Origin: Leptoclinus maculatus
Taxonomy: Eukaryota; Chordata; Actinopteri; Perciformes; Stichaeidae
DNA length: 64,000 nt
Direction: 5' to 3'
Assembly (NCBI GenBank): GCA_032191485.1
Contig: JAVDOI010000001.1
Coordinates: 37,677,885-37,741,884 of the forward strand
Shown: piece by piece, positions 27,854-37,883 of the stretch
How the letters are laid out: every line of letters starts with the position of its first letter
How positions within the stretch are numbered: the stretch's first letter is position 1
The notes under the pieces: model-generated
The model's database searches: none
The model's input: only the letters and a program-made list of their open reading frames with translations
Told to the model about the DNA's origin: nothing
Made by a program: the position numbers and the translations under genes

Positions 27854-30031
27854 AGCAATGTGAATTTTAGAATAATATAATTCAAATTAACCATCATTCC
27901 TCCTCAAAAACACATTAATGACTCGGTGACATGTTCCTTCATTACAAGGAACATGGGCAATACAGTTTATTTAGAGACAATCCCACATACACCGATCTGT
28001 GGCATCAAATACTTGCTAAAGCACCAAATGTGTATTAATCTGTCGTTGAAAATAGCCACCAACAAATACCTGTTTTACTCCTGTTCTAAAAAACTACAGT
28101 GCCCTGCTTTTAAGGGTATTGCTTGGCTTTTAACCATGATCACCATGACATAATGAGTGTGGGTTAAAAAACACATTAGTAGGCTATACTGCAGGTTTTG
28201 AGATTTGTCTCCAATTAAGACTTGCTTGCACAGCCCTGTCATATCAGACTTTACAGACTCTTTGCTGGATACCAACATGATTCAATCGAACAATGTCATG
28301 TCATGCTCGGCGCCTGTGGTGTGTTAAATATTACATCATTTTTAAGAGAACAGGCTGTTGTTTATAATCAAGACTGTCTACTCGTTAACCGGACTTCTAT
28401 AACAGCCAAATGTTATGATGCTCATTCGGAGCGCGGAAAATAAAATGTGAATACATTCTCAGTGTTAATCCTTTGGACTAAGAGGAGAGGAGGCATGAAT
28501 AATTCACAAACAAAACTGCTGGTCAACCACCACATCAATGACTGGTAAATAATTCAGCCTGCAGACGGGGTGAGGAGCTGCTTGCTCCTGATTTTGATTG
28601 AGAGACACAGGGACAGGGCCTACTTATAGATTCTTAATGGGTTTTACCACATCAAGAGGAGAGGACAGGCAAGAAGGAGAGGAGCCAACAAATAATTCAT
28701 AGGAAAGAGCTGCTGATGAGCAAGATGATGAAATCTAGAGTTTGTACACTTAGATTGCATGATGAATTTGTCAATAGCTGCATTGGTGTCTTGTGTTTTC
28801 CCGCAGCCTCGGCTGTGGAATAGCAATGATACATTTCCATTTGATTCTAGGGAAACTGTGAGCAGTTTTTGCACTTCCGTTGGTCAAGGTCAGGGGCGAA
28901 TAGATATAAATAGTAAAGAACATTTCTGATATGAAAAACATTAATATCAACGTTTGCATCGACAAATCCCTCTTATCCTCATAAAATGCCCAACAGCGGC
29001 GCCTTTAAAAGGTTACAGAATTTCACGTTTTGCCTTCATCCATATAATATTTCAGTCTCGACTTTCTCTCCAGCCTTTTTAACAGGCAACCTGCCATTCA
29101 TGCACACATGCACATGTACTTTAAGGTAAGTTGCATCTTATTAACAAGGTGCACCAGTACCTTAGTGATTTATAGAAGTAATATACTGTGTGGTGTATAC
29201 CCGACATTCACACAGGCACTCATGTGCACAATTGAATGAGTGTGTGCACTGGTATAGGTAATTGATGTGTTTGCCGAGCTGCCATTAACCCCCCACACAC
29301 ACCTCTATGCTTCCTCCCTTTGCATTCAGTATTCAAAAAAAAATCCAATAAATTAAAATGTCGAATCATCACCATTTTACACCAGCTGCACATCTGAACA
29401 TGATCAACATATCTCCCTAAAGCCCCAGTTTCCATCATAAACAGCCACATTGTCATTAAATTACATGATAACCACTTCCTGTTATGTATTCTGTTCAACT
29501 TGCTGTGTGCCTCAGAACATGTCTGAAAAACACCTTGAAGACGGCAGGGGACTACAATCTGAGGGTTGAAAATGGATGTTAAATGACACTTGTGATGCAC
29601 TTCACAGGCTAATGAGATGCCAATCAGAAATATTTGTAAATCAAGTCCCAATGAGACGATAATGCAAATAGACTCAAGGACTGTGAACACACAAGCTGTT
29701 GAATAAATAGTACCAGATGTATTGTATAGAAGTCTGCAATTCTTAGACACAGCATCGCTTGTAAGATTTCACCTTCCTCTATGTCAAGTTATGATCATAA
29801 AATAGATGTATTTTTTATACTTTTTGTGAATCTAAAGCACAATACAGTATACTTCAGTCTACAGGGACCGTGTTGATTAATTAGCTCTCTTAAAAGCATT
29901 CACTGCTTCAGAAAGCCTGTCCTCAACCACATGAGTGTACTTAAGGCAGCAGGGTTTCTTTGTATAAGGCAGCCTGCCTGATGAGGTGTTTTTATTTAAA
30001 AAAATAACAATCCATAAGCCCTTATATACCG

Positions 30032-30032
<1 letters not shown>

Positions 30033-30066
<34 letters not shown>
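30033..30066 (+). repeat. (TA)n microsatellite
   Basis: About 17 TA units followed by a short cacac and another TATATATA tract. Confidence 0.9.
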
Positions 30067-30071
<5 letters not shown>

Positions 30072-32090
30072 TATATATATCATAAAGCGCAGCTATAATA
30101 ATTATAAATAGTTTACACAAATAAAACTTTACAATAAAAACATTTTACAAACAGAAAAGCCTTCTGTGTTGCCAACCTTGCTTTGCCAATCGACAGGCTA
30201 CATTCAAATGAATGAGAAAGCTGTGTTTTTTCATGCAGGGCTCAAGTCCATCTGAATGTGACTTTTGTCAAAATTCAACCAATCTGTTAGTGTCCATATG
30301 TTGTGAACCTTTTACCAAATATCTAAAATGAATGATCAAGGCCCCGCCCCCCCACCGTTGTATTTGTATAAGATAAGTGTCTTATCCACAGGAGCGATTG
30401 GGAGAAAACAAATCAGTGCATTATGTATCTGATATGAGGCTTAGACATAACACAACAAAGCACTTCTGTTTGAGAATCACTTTGACCCAGGGATGGAGTG
30501 TAATTTGGCTTGAGTGTACTCGAGATGTTGCAGCAATTAATTATAAGTTGTTTGCATCTTGACTTCCCATAAAACCGCGTAATAGCTTACAGCAATGAAC
30601 AGCTCATTGAACACAAGATCTGGATGGTTTTCATCATGACTAAAACAGACGAGGTTCACTATTTACCCAGCAGAACAGGCAGTGTGTCTTTATTTATATT
30701 TTGTCTGCATGTGCTGGAGGCAGTGCTGGCACAGAACATGAGGATTTGGCAAACAGCACTTGTGCAAAAGGGCAAGTGTTGAATTCAACACAAGTAGATT
30801 TTTGACAACAAACATCTAACTTTTGAGGGCTCTCAATTTTACAAGAAAGAAGCTTTTTGAACAATACTGAAGGCAGCAATCACACCTCAGCCGATCAGTT
30901 ATGAACAAGGTTTGAAATTGGCCACATTCAGATTAAACCAGCAAAAAAACTGAAAAGAAAATCTAGAAGCTGGAGTAAAATTGTGATCTGTTGTCAGTGT
31001 CTCCAAATCTTGTTTAAAATTGTTGAAGATGGATTTGGTGCCTCAAAGATCTCTTATGAATCTCTCATTCAGAAATGAGTACACGAAATACAGCTTTAAC
31101 AATGACTGGATGAAATTTACAGAGTAACAAACACTAATCTCCGAGTGTTTCAAGTGATATAGAAAGTTTTTGGAGATTCTTGTTTTATTCTTACACCTAA
31201 CATGAACTTCTGTTTAACAGCTAAAAACTAGACTCCTGTGTTGCATTTGTGTTGTCTTTAATTAACAGAAAAGTTGTTAATTCCCTGAGAGAATTTATTT
31301 CATACTTTATATTTATATTCTGAGGGACTAATTAGCACTTTCTTTTGTTTGTTATTACTTAGGTGGGGGATTGTTGGCGCTGTGGTTAATATACTTGTAA
31401 ACATGGGTGAGATAGCTTTGTTTTTGCCAACACTCTCAACTCGTCAAATATGGCAGCTTGGTCTGTGGCCCTAAGCTTCAAACTATGACGTACGTATCCC
31501 TCTAGCATCAGTTTTGCACGGGTCATCTTTGCATGTGTCAGTTCCCACTCGTTAGAAGCAACAAAACTACTTATGTTAAAATATGGACATTTGTCACATT
31601 TAGTACATTACGTATGCAACTTAAGTTAAGTACGTTACAACTCAATGTTGATTTTTGGTTTCACAGAGGGCATGAACAGTGGTCACCTAGGTGTGTTTTT
31701 GGACCCAACCATCCCCCCTCCTCCTCATCCTCCTCCTCCTCCCTACCTCACCGGACTTCCTCCTTTACTACCACCATAACTATGGCCACGTAGAGCATCA
31801 TAGTTTGAAGCGTAGGACCATCGATCAAGCTGCCGTATTTGACACCTTGGGAGTGAGAACAGGCTGTTGGTGTTGTTGAGCTCTATGAATCATCATGCTT
31901 GTCGGAAATGTCAGTGATTTTATACAGCTGCCTTGACAATGTATGACGCTATCAATCGTATGTAGCTGGATAATTGTTAGGATGCTAATGAGAGTATTTA
32001 GAAGATAGCTACATTTGTTAATGTGTGAATATATTTCACTACTGTTTAAATTTCACGAGCCCCCAGGTCTAAACAAAACTAAGAGTCTAC

Positions 32091-32091
<1 letters not shown>

Positions 32092-32155
<64 letters not shown>

Positions 32156-32176
32156 GGATAGATGGATAGATAGATA
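32092..32176 (+). repeat. (GATA)n array at LINE tail
   Basis: About 21 units of GATA with three GATG variants at the right end. On the minus strand it reads (TATC)n and directly follows a LINE ending gaataaagtatctatc. It is therefore best explained as the tandem 3' terminus of that LINE, expanded secondarily. Confidence 0.92.
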
Positions 32177-32632
32177 CTTTATTCATTTGCAAGGATATAC
32201 TTCTGCGAACGAAGTAACAGAGTAACTAAAGAAAAATATTAAGTATTAAAAAATGCACAATATATACACAAATAACAGAGTAGGACATATTATATAAGAA
32301 GATAAAATAACAAACATGCAGAGTATATACAATGAGATAGAATTATTAGTGTTAAATAAAAATACAGTAGTGCAAAAAAATCAACCAACAGCAAACAACA
32401 ACAGTGTAGCAGTGTGTAGTTATGTGGAGGATGATTTGGCCAGAGGTGATTTATTATAAAGTGTAATAGCAGAGGGCAGGAATGTTCTCCTGTATCTGTC
32501 CTTGTGACAGTGGAGCTGGATCAGTCTGTTGGAGAAAGTGCTCCTCTGTCCCTGCAGTAGGTGGTGGAGAGGGTGGTCCTGGTTATCCAATATGGATAAT
32601 AGTTTCTTCAGTGTCCTCCTCTCCACCACCTG
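32177..32632 (-). mobile_element. Rex1/L2-like LINE 3' end, inverted copy
   Basis: Minus-strand frame 32629-32420 reads ERRTLKKLLSILDN, then QDHPLHHLLQGQRSTFSNR, then CHKDRYRRTFLPSAITLY before a stop. It is the same C-terminus and AT-rich 3' UTR as the plus-strand LINE ending at 37883. Compared with that copy, it lacks about 33 bp just before the aataaagtatc terminus. It is truncated at its 5' end at about 32632. It lies sense to gpc5, inside the intron. Confidence 0.9.
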
Positions 32633-32757
32633 TTCACTACAGTTTAGCGTGCTATTTGCTAAGCACTAAGTGCAGCTGAGGCTGATGGAAATGCTGTTAG
32701 TTTTGCAGGTATTTAGTCATATTGGACCAAAATGTTGACGAATGATGGCGTTAAATG

Positions 32758-33176
32758 AAAAAGTCGTCTGGGACTGGTCTACTTTCTGTTCCAAGAGTCA
32801 GAACTAAACGTGGAGAAGCAGCGTTCAGTTTTTCTGCTCCACATATCTGGAACAAAGTCCCAGAAAGCTGCAGGTCTGCTGAGACCCTCAGCTCCTTTAA
32901 ATCAAGATTGAAGACTTTTCTGTTTGCTGCTGCCTTTAATTGAACCAGATTCAAGGATATTAATCAATTTCTGCATTTTACTACTGTATTTTATTTCTTA
33001 CACTGCTTTTTAGTGTTTTAATGACTGTTTTTAATGTTTCAATGAATGTTCTTAATTGTTTTTAAATCTCCTTTTCTTTTACCTTATGTTTTGATGCTTT
33101 TAATGGTTTTATGTGAAGCACTTTGAATTACCTTGTTGTTGAAATGTGCTATACAAATAAACTTGCCTTGCCTTAT
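32758..33176 (+). mobile_element. LINE 3' fragment, L2-like, ending in CCTTG repeats
   Basis: A plus-strand frame reads GTGLLSVPRVRTKRGEAAF, then APHIWNKVPESCRSAETLSS, then FKSRLKTFLFAAAFN and a stop. This is the typical C-terminus of a fish LINE ORF2. A T-rich 3' UTR follows, with gtgaagcactttgaatt, tgctatacaaataaac and a terminal ttgccttgcctt repeat. It is 5'-truncated at about 32758, and there is no intact reverse-transcriptase core. Confidence 0.85.
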
Positions 33177-33215
33177 TTCAAAACTGAAGCAAAAAAACAC
33201 AACTTCGATATACTG

Positions 33216-33410
33216 TACATTTACGAAAGACTTAGATTTATTATATACTTCTACTCCACAACATTTCAGAGGGAAATATTTTACTTTTTACTCACTACAT
33301 GTATTTGACAGGAGTAGGTACCAGTTACTTTTCACATTAAGACACACAAAAAACATATGATGAGCTAATGAAACACCATGTGTTGTTAATTTACTTTAGT
33401 GGTATTTCAA
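33216..33410 (+). mobile_element. internally deleted hAT-like MITE core between direct repeats
   Basis: It shares a nearly identical run of about 80 bp with 34955-35045 (for example tactccacaacatttcagag and ctttttactcactacatgta) and a second block, ttaatttactttagt. Both CCACCACTG-type termini are missing. The segment is bracketed by a perfect 16-bp direct repeat, aacttcgatatactgt, at 33201-33216 and 33411-33426. Confidence 0.7.
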
Positions 33411-34731
33411 AACTTCGATATACTGTTAGTACTCCAACACACCGATGATTGAGTGAGCTGTGAATCTGAAAATCAAATGTCACACTGTGAGTGTTGTTAT
33501 ATTCTTGTATCTTTGCTACAAGTCAGACCTAACTCAATTTTCTTCACACACCAGATATTTCCCTCTCAGATGGGTGAGTTAACTGATAATGAGCTACACA
33601 TAAGTGTTGTGTCCAAGTGTCATGTTTCATCGCTGCTTGTGACGGCACAAACGTGTTCAAACAAAGCAAGTATACAGTTACTGGAGGACTTGCTCTCAGA
33701 AGAATATAAATGATTACATAAGCTCTGCTGATCTGACGATCGTGATCTGTTTCATAGTAACAGTAAATCATGTGCAGCAGATAAACAATTTCTTAGCTTT
33801 CTAAGCTTAAAAGCATAAAACAGTCTTTCTCCTTTAGGTTCAAATCCATAAAACCACAAGGACGTACGCAAAGAAGCACATTTAAGATGCAGCTGGCAAA
33901 AAAAAACACACACAGAGAGAAAGACATGTACACAGTGAATGTCAACGAGGCAGATCAGGTGCTCTCAAATGGTTATGATATAGATTTATGTGTTCTGACA
34001 TCCCACAGATGGTGTGAATTAGTCAGGGAGGGGGTGCCAGCACCAGGTCAAGAGAGATGACCTGGCCTTCAGCCTGCCACTTGGGAAACCAAAGCAACAG
34101 ACATGTGAAGCTGCTGCCACAGTGCAACAACCCAGAAGCTGCTACAGCAGCTGTTATTGAAGCTGCAGAAGAGAAAGTGCTCCAGTAAACTGCCCTAATC
34201 TCATCATACTGAGAGATAAACAGCACTGAAAGGAGCCACAGCAGCACAAACGTGCAGGCCGGGTGATAGAAAAGCTACATTGATTTTGACAAAGAGCAGA
34301 AAAAGAATTTTGTAAATATGAAGACATGCAAACCAGACAAAATGAGTTTCTAACTGTGTAAAGATTGATTTTGTTTTTCATTGCCTGGAGATGGTTTTGC
34401 ATTTGAAACTAGTTTTCTATTAGCCGGTACTTACTGGTAATATGAAAGATGATATGATTATTCAAAGGTCGTGAATAAGAGGCTACAGCTTTGTGAGCAG
34501 TTGTTTCTTTTCTGTGTACCTTGAAAAACAAGCCAGAATTTAACGAGAGATACTTAATGTTCCATAAACTCACAGAGAATTAGCATATTGCCTGAGGAGG
34601 CAGATACCATATGTTTGATAGAATGAGGGATGGAATTATAGACTTAAAGTGGAGTGAGAGCTACAAAAAAAGAGAAAGATTTCCTATAATGTAGATACAG
34701 TAAATATTTAGAGACAACAAGAGGGGCTCAC

Positions 34732-34852
34732 CTGATTGACGTGCTTCAGTTTGTCAATGATCTGATGTACTACAAGGTCTGCTACCTTCACTTTGACTTC
34801 AGGGTTGGCACTCTGAGCCTTGATCCCGTTGCCGACAACACGCAGGGTGTAG
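34732..34852 (-). CDS. gpc5: glypican-5 internal exon (end of core domain)
   Basis: This is a 121-bp internal exon of a cell-surface heparan sulphate proteoglycan that is anchored by GPI and modulates growth-factor signalling. Read on the minus strand it follows a pyrimidine-rich tract ending gctcacag and is followed by a canonical donor (CAG then gtgagc). One base completes a split Ser codon, then 40 codons follow, beginning YTLRVVGNGIKAQ and ending HQIIDKLKHVNQ, with no stop. The RVVGNGIKAQ, NPEVKVK and QIIDKLKH blocks match vertebrate glypican-5 as I recall it. Glypican-3 shares IIDKLKH but diverges earlier in the exon. The exon lies just before the glycosaminoglycan-attachment region and reads in phase 0 into the exon at 22249-22411. 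Teleosts can carry more than one gpc5 paralogue, and I cannot say which this is. The preceding exon is not visible in the window. Confidence 0.93.
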
Positions 34853-34931
34853 CTGTGAGCAAAAAGTACAAAAGACAGAGTAAGTATTTCATACATCTAT
34901 CAGTCAGGTTAAAGCATAACATTTGAAATGC

Positions 34932-35316
34932 CAGTGGTGGGAAAGTAATGAAGCACATTTACGAAAAGATTATTTTATTATATACTTCTACTCCACAACA
35001 TTTCAGAGGGAAATATTTTACTTTTTACTCACTACATGTATTTGACTTTTCTACTTTGCTCTCCCATTAATCATCTCACGACTCCGTCATCTATGTTGAA
35101 ACCACCGGCTAAACTAAACTGCCCAACTGTATATAAACGAGTTAAAACTAGTTCCAGCTACAAGAGATAAATGCTGCTCACACCAATGCAACAGTAATAT
35201 AATTAATTTACTTTAGTAGTATTTTAAAAGCAGGGTTTTTTGCTCGTGGTGTAATTTTTACATTGTAGGATTGGTACTTTTACTTTTAAGGTACTTATAT
35301 ATTCCCTCCACCACTG
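34932..35316. mobile_element. hAT-like MITE with terminal inverted repeats
   Basis: A 385-bp non-autonomous element. It begins cagtggtgggaaagta and ends ccctccaccactg, so the terminal CAGTGGTGG is an exact inverted repeat. The interior carries blocks shared by this abundant fish family (tactccacaacatttcagag, ggtacttttacttttaagg). The flanking 8-mers tgaaatgc and cgaaatac agree at six of eight positions, consistent with an aged 8-bp hAT target duplication. It sits 79 bp upstream of the gpc5 exon acceptor in the gene's sense. Confidence 0.8.
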
Positions 35317-35897
35317 CGAAATACACCGGCAATGTGTTTGAAAAGCAAACTTGACACTGAATGAAGTCGAATCCCTTCTCTCTTCTTCACACTAAAGTAT
35401 GATCAATATTTTTAACTCACACAAAGGTGATGACATTATTCATATGTAGGCTCTCCCTGCGGTTAAAGTAGGATTTGTGATGTGGGAGAAACATGAGCAG
35501 CCGTGTGTCTCTGCTGCAGTGCTGCAAGGCTGCACATTACATGTATGGTTTTATGAAAAACAATATATCAAGCTCTTGATGCTCTCTCCTAGAAATTAAA
35601 CTATTAAACCACACTGTGAGTACAGGATACTCAACTATTCATTTATGATCTGTGCTTTAACGTTTCAATATGCGTCATTAATCCTTGTTCTAAAGCAGTT
35701 CATTGTTGTTATAGCTTCGTAATAGGCTTCAGTTCACCTCAAGGACTCCTCGCTCTTTAGTTTGAATACAGTTTGTCAGCTGTAATGACTTTGACCATGG
35801 CAGCCGGTGACTGAGCACAATTCAATCACATCTCAATCTCCAGCATATCGCTTAATCAAACTAGTAGATCAAGGTAAAGTCACTCATTGCAGAAATC

Positions 35898-35899
<2 letters not shown>
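35317..35899. other. non-coding gap between MITE and TG array
   Basis: No exon or repeat recognised. In the gpc5 sense it is intron upstream of the 34732-34852 exon. Confidence 0.5.

Positions 35900-35974
<75 letters not shown>
35900..35974 (+). repeat. (TG)n microsatellite
   Basis: About 37 uninterrupted TG units, followed by ggagggt. Confidence 0.95.
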
Positions 35975-35977
<3 letters not shown>

Positions 35978-36189
35978 AGGGTAGAAAGGTTTACGGAAGA
36001 CAAGACATGTGCGCATGTGATTATTTACTAAAAGTCTCGTGTGTGTATTTAGGCTATATGTCTCCTCCACACACCACACCTCCCCCTCCCCCCTCTGGTG
36101 AGCTGCATGGACTCAAGAGCCCTCCACTTCAAAAGGCTCTTCCACCACTGACACCATGACCACCCTCCCCCCTTTCTGTGACGACTGGC

Positions 36190-37883
36190 TAGGTTAGGAG
36201 ACAGCTGGAGAGACTCCACCAAGGCAAGGCTGCAGGACCTGATGGCATCAGCCCCAGGGTCCTGAAGACCTGCGCCATCCAGCTTTCTGATGTCCTTCAA
36301 CACCTATACAACCTGAGCCTGAAGCAGGAGGAAGTCGCGGTGCTGTGGAATACGTCGTGCCTGGTTCCTGTACCTAAGAAGACGACCCCATCTGGCCTCA
36401 ATGACTACCGACCAGTTGCCCTCACATCTCATGTGATGAAGGTGCTGGAGAGGCTGGTCTTGGCCCACCTCTGACCGCAGGTGAGATCCTCACTGGACCC
36501 TCTGCAATTTGCATACCAGCCCCGTGTGGGGGTGGACGACGCCATCATCTACCTGCTGCAACGAGCTCAGTCTCACCTGGATGGACCCGGTGGCTCTGTG
36601 AGAATAACTTTCTTTGATTTCTCCAGTGCATTCAACACCATCCAACCAGTGCTGCTGAGTGAGAAGCTGCAGGTGGTGGGGGTTAATGCGTCCACCGTCT
36701 CCTGGATCACTGACTACCTCACAGGCAGACCACAGTTTGTCCGACTGGGCCGTGTGCTGTCTGATGTGGTGGTCAGTGATACTAGAGCCCCACAGGGAAC
36801 TGTTCTGTCTCCCTTCCTGTTCACCTTGTACACCACTGACTTCCAGTACAACTCAGGGTCATGCCATCTGCAGAAGTTCTCTGATGACTCTGCAGTGGTC
36901 GGGTGTATAAGGGACGGACGGGAGGAGGAGTACAGGGCAGTAGTGGAGGACTTTGTAGAGTGGGCCGGTAGAAATCACCTGCTGCTGAACGTGGCCAAGA
37001 CCAGAGAGATGGTGATCGACTTCAGGAGGAAGACGACGGCTCCACAACCGCTGAGAGTTCTGGGAGAGGACGTGGACATGGTGGAGGAGTACAAGTACCT
37101 GGGTGTCTCCATCGACAGCAGACTGAACTGGAAGGCCAACATCAACGCTGTGTACAAGAAGGGGATGAGTCGACTCTTTTTCCTTGAGGAAACTTCGATC
37201 CTTCGACATGTGCAGCAAGATGTTGGAGATGTTCTACCAGTCTGTTGTGGCCAGTGCACTGTACTTCTCCGTAGTCTGCTGGGGGAGCAGCATTGGAGCC
37301 GGAGACACCAACAGACTTAACAAACTAGTTAAGCAGGCCGGCTCCATCATTGGCTGCAAACAAGACAATCTGGAACAGGTGGTGGAGAGGAGGACACTGA
37401 AGAAACTATTACCCATATTGGATAACCCGGATCACCCTCTCCACCATCTACTGCAGGGACAGCGGAGCACTTTCTCCAACAGACTGATCCAGCTCCGCTG
37501 TCACAAGGACAGATACAGGAGAACATTCCTGCCCTCTGCAATAACACTTTATAACAATTCACCTCTGGCCAGATCATCCTTCACATAACTACACACCGCT
37601 ACACTGTTGTTGTTGGTTGATTTCTTTTGCACTACTGTTTTTTTTAATTTAACACTAATAATTCTATCTCATTGTATATACTGTGCATTTTTGTTATTTT
37701 ATCTCCTTATATAATATGTCCTACTCTGTTATTTGTGTATATATTGTGCATTTTTTAATACCTAATATTTCTTTCTTTATTTACTCTGTTACTTTGTTTG
37801 CAGAAGTATATCCTTGCTGCTGTAACATACAAATTTTCCCCTGGGGATGAATAAAGTATCCATCTATCCATCTATCTATCTAT
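36190..37883 (+). mobile_element. Rex1/L2-like LINE, 5'-truncated
   Basis: It is a non-LTR retrotransposon of the CR1/L2 superclade. It contains most of the reverse-transcriptase domain, the C-terminal region, an AT-rich 3' UTR and a terminus reading gaataaagtatc followed by (ATCT)n. The endonuclease half and 5' UTR are missing; recognisable coding starts at about 36199. It lies antisense to gpc5. A second copy of its last ~460 bp is inverted at 32177-32632. Assignment to Rex1 rather than another L2/CR1 family is tentative. Confidence 0.92.
36199..37588 (+). pseudogene. reverse transcriptase of Rex1/L2-like LINE (one stop, one frameshift)
   Basis: One frame runs from RQLERLHQGKAAGPDGISP (36199) through PVPKKTTPSGLNDYRPVALT to a TGA at 36472-36474. 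It then continues in frame as VRSSLDPLQFAYQPRVG, FFDFSSAFNTI (catalytic Asp block), APQGTVLSPFLF and QKFSDDSAVVG, with the catalytic FSDD at 36877-36888. A one-base shift at about 37180-37190 moves the reading to the next frame. That frame reads KLRSFDMCSKMLEMFYQSVV, WGSSIGAGDTNRLNKLV and CHKDRYRRTFLPSAITLYN, and stops at 37586-37588. Only these two lesions are seen in about 460 codons, so the copy is fairly young but cannot make a full protein. No endonuclease domain is present. Confidence 0.9.

Larger units (their letters stand above)
22412..34731 (-). other. gpc5: gpc5 intron between the two recognised exons
   Basis: This is a 12.3-kb phase-0 intron, bounded on the minus strand by gtgagc at its 5' end and ctag at its 3' end. 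It contains no coding exon I can recognise. It hosts a dispersed repeat copy (25334-25700), an L2-like LINE tail (25915-26510), an RTE/Rex3-like tail (27385-27853), a TA repeat (30033-30066), an inverted Rex1/L2-like tail with a GATA array (32092-32632), a second LINE tail (32758-33176) and a MITE core (33216-33410). The unlabelled parts 22412-25330, 27860-30030 and 30070-32090 are AT-rich unique-looking sequence. Very long introns are typical of GPC5 in vertebrates. Confidence 0.85.

Noticed and set aside
29220..29750. 176-codon minus-strand open frame
   Set aside because: Longest non-repeat frame, but it has no domain, no splice context and biased hydrophobic/Cys content. One such frame is expected by chance in 64 kb read six ways.
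32092..32176. CRISPR-like or minisatellite array
   Set aside because: A plain tetranucleotide repeat attached to a LINE 3' end in a vertebrate genome.
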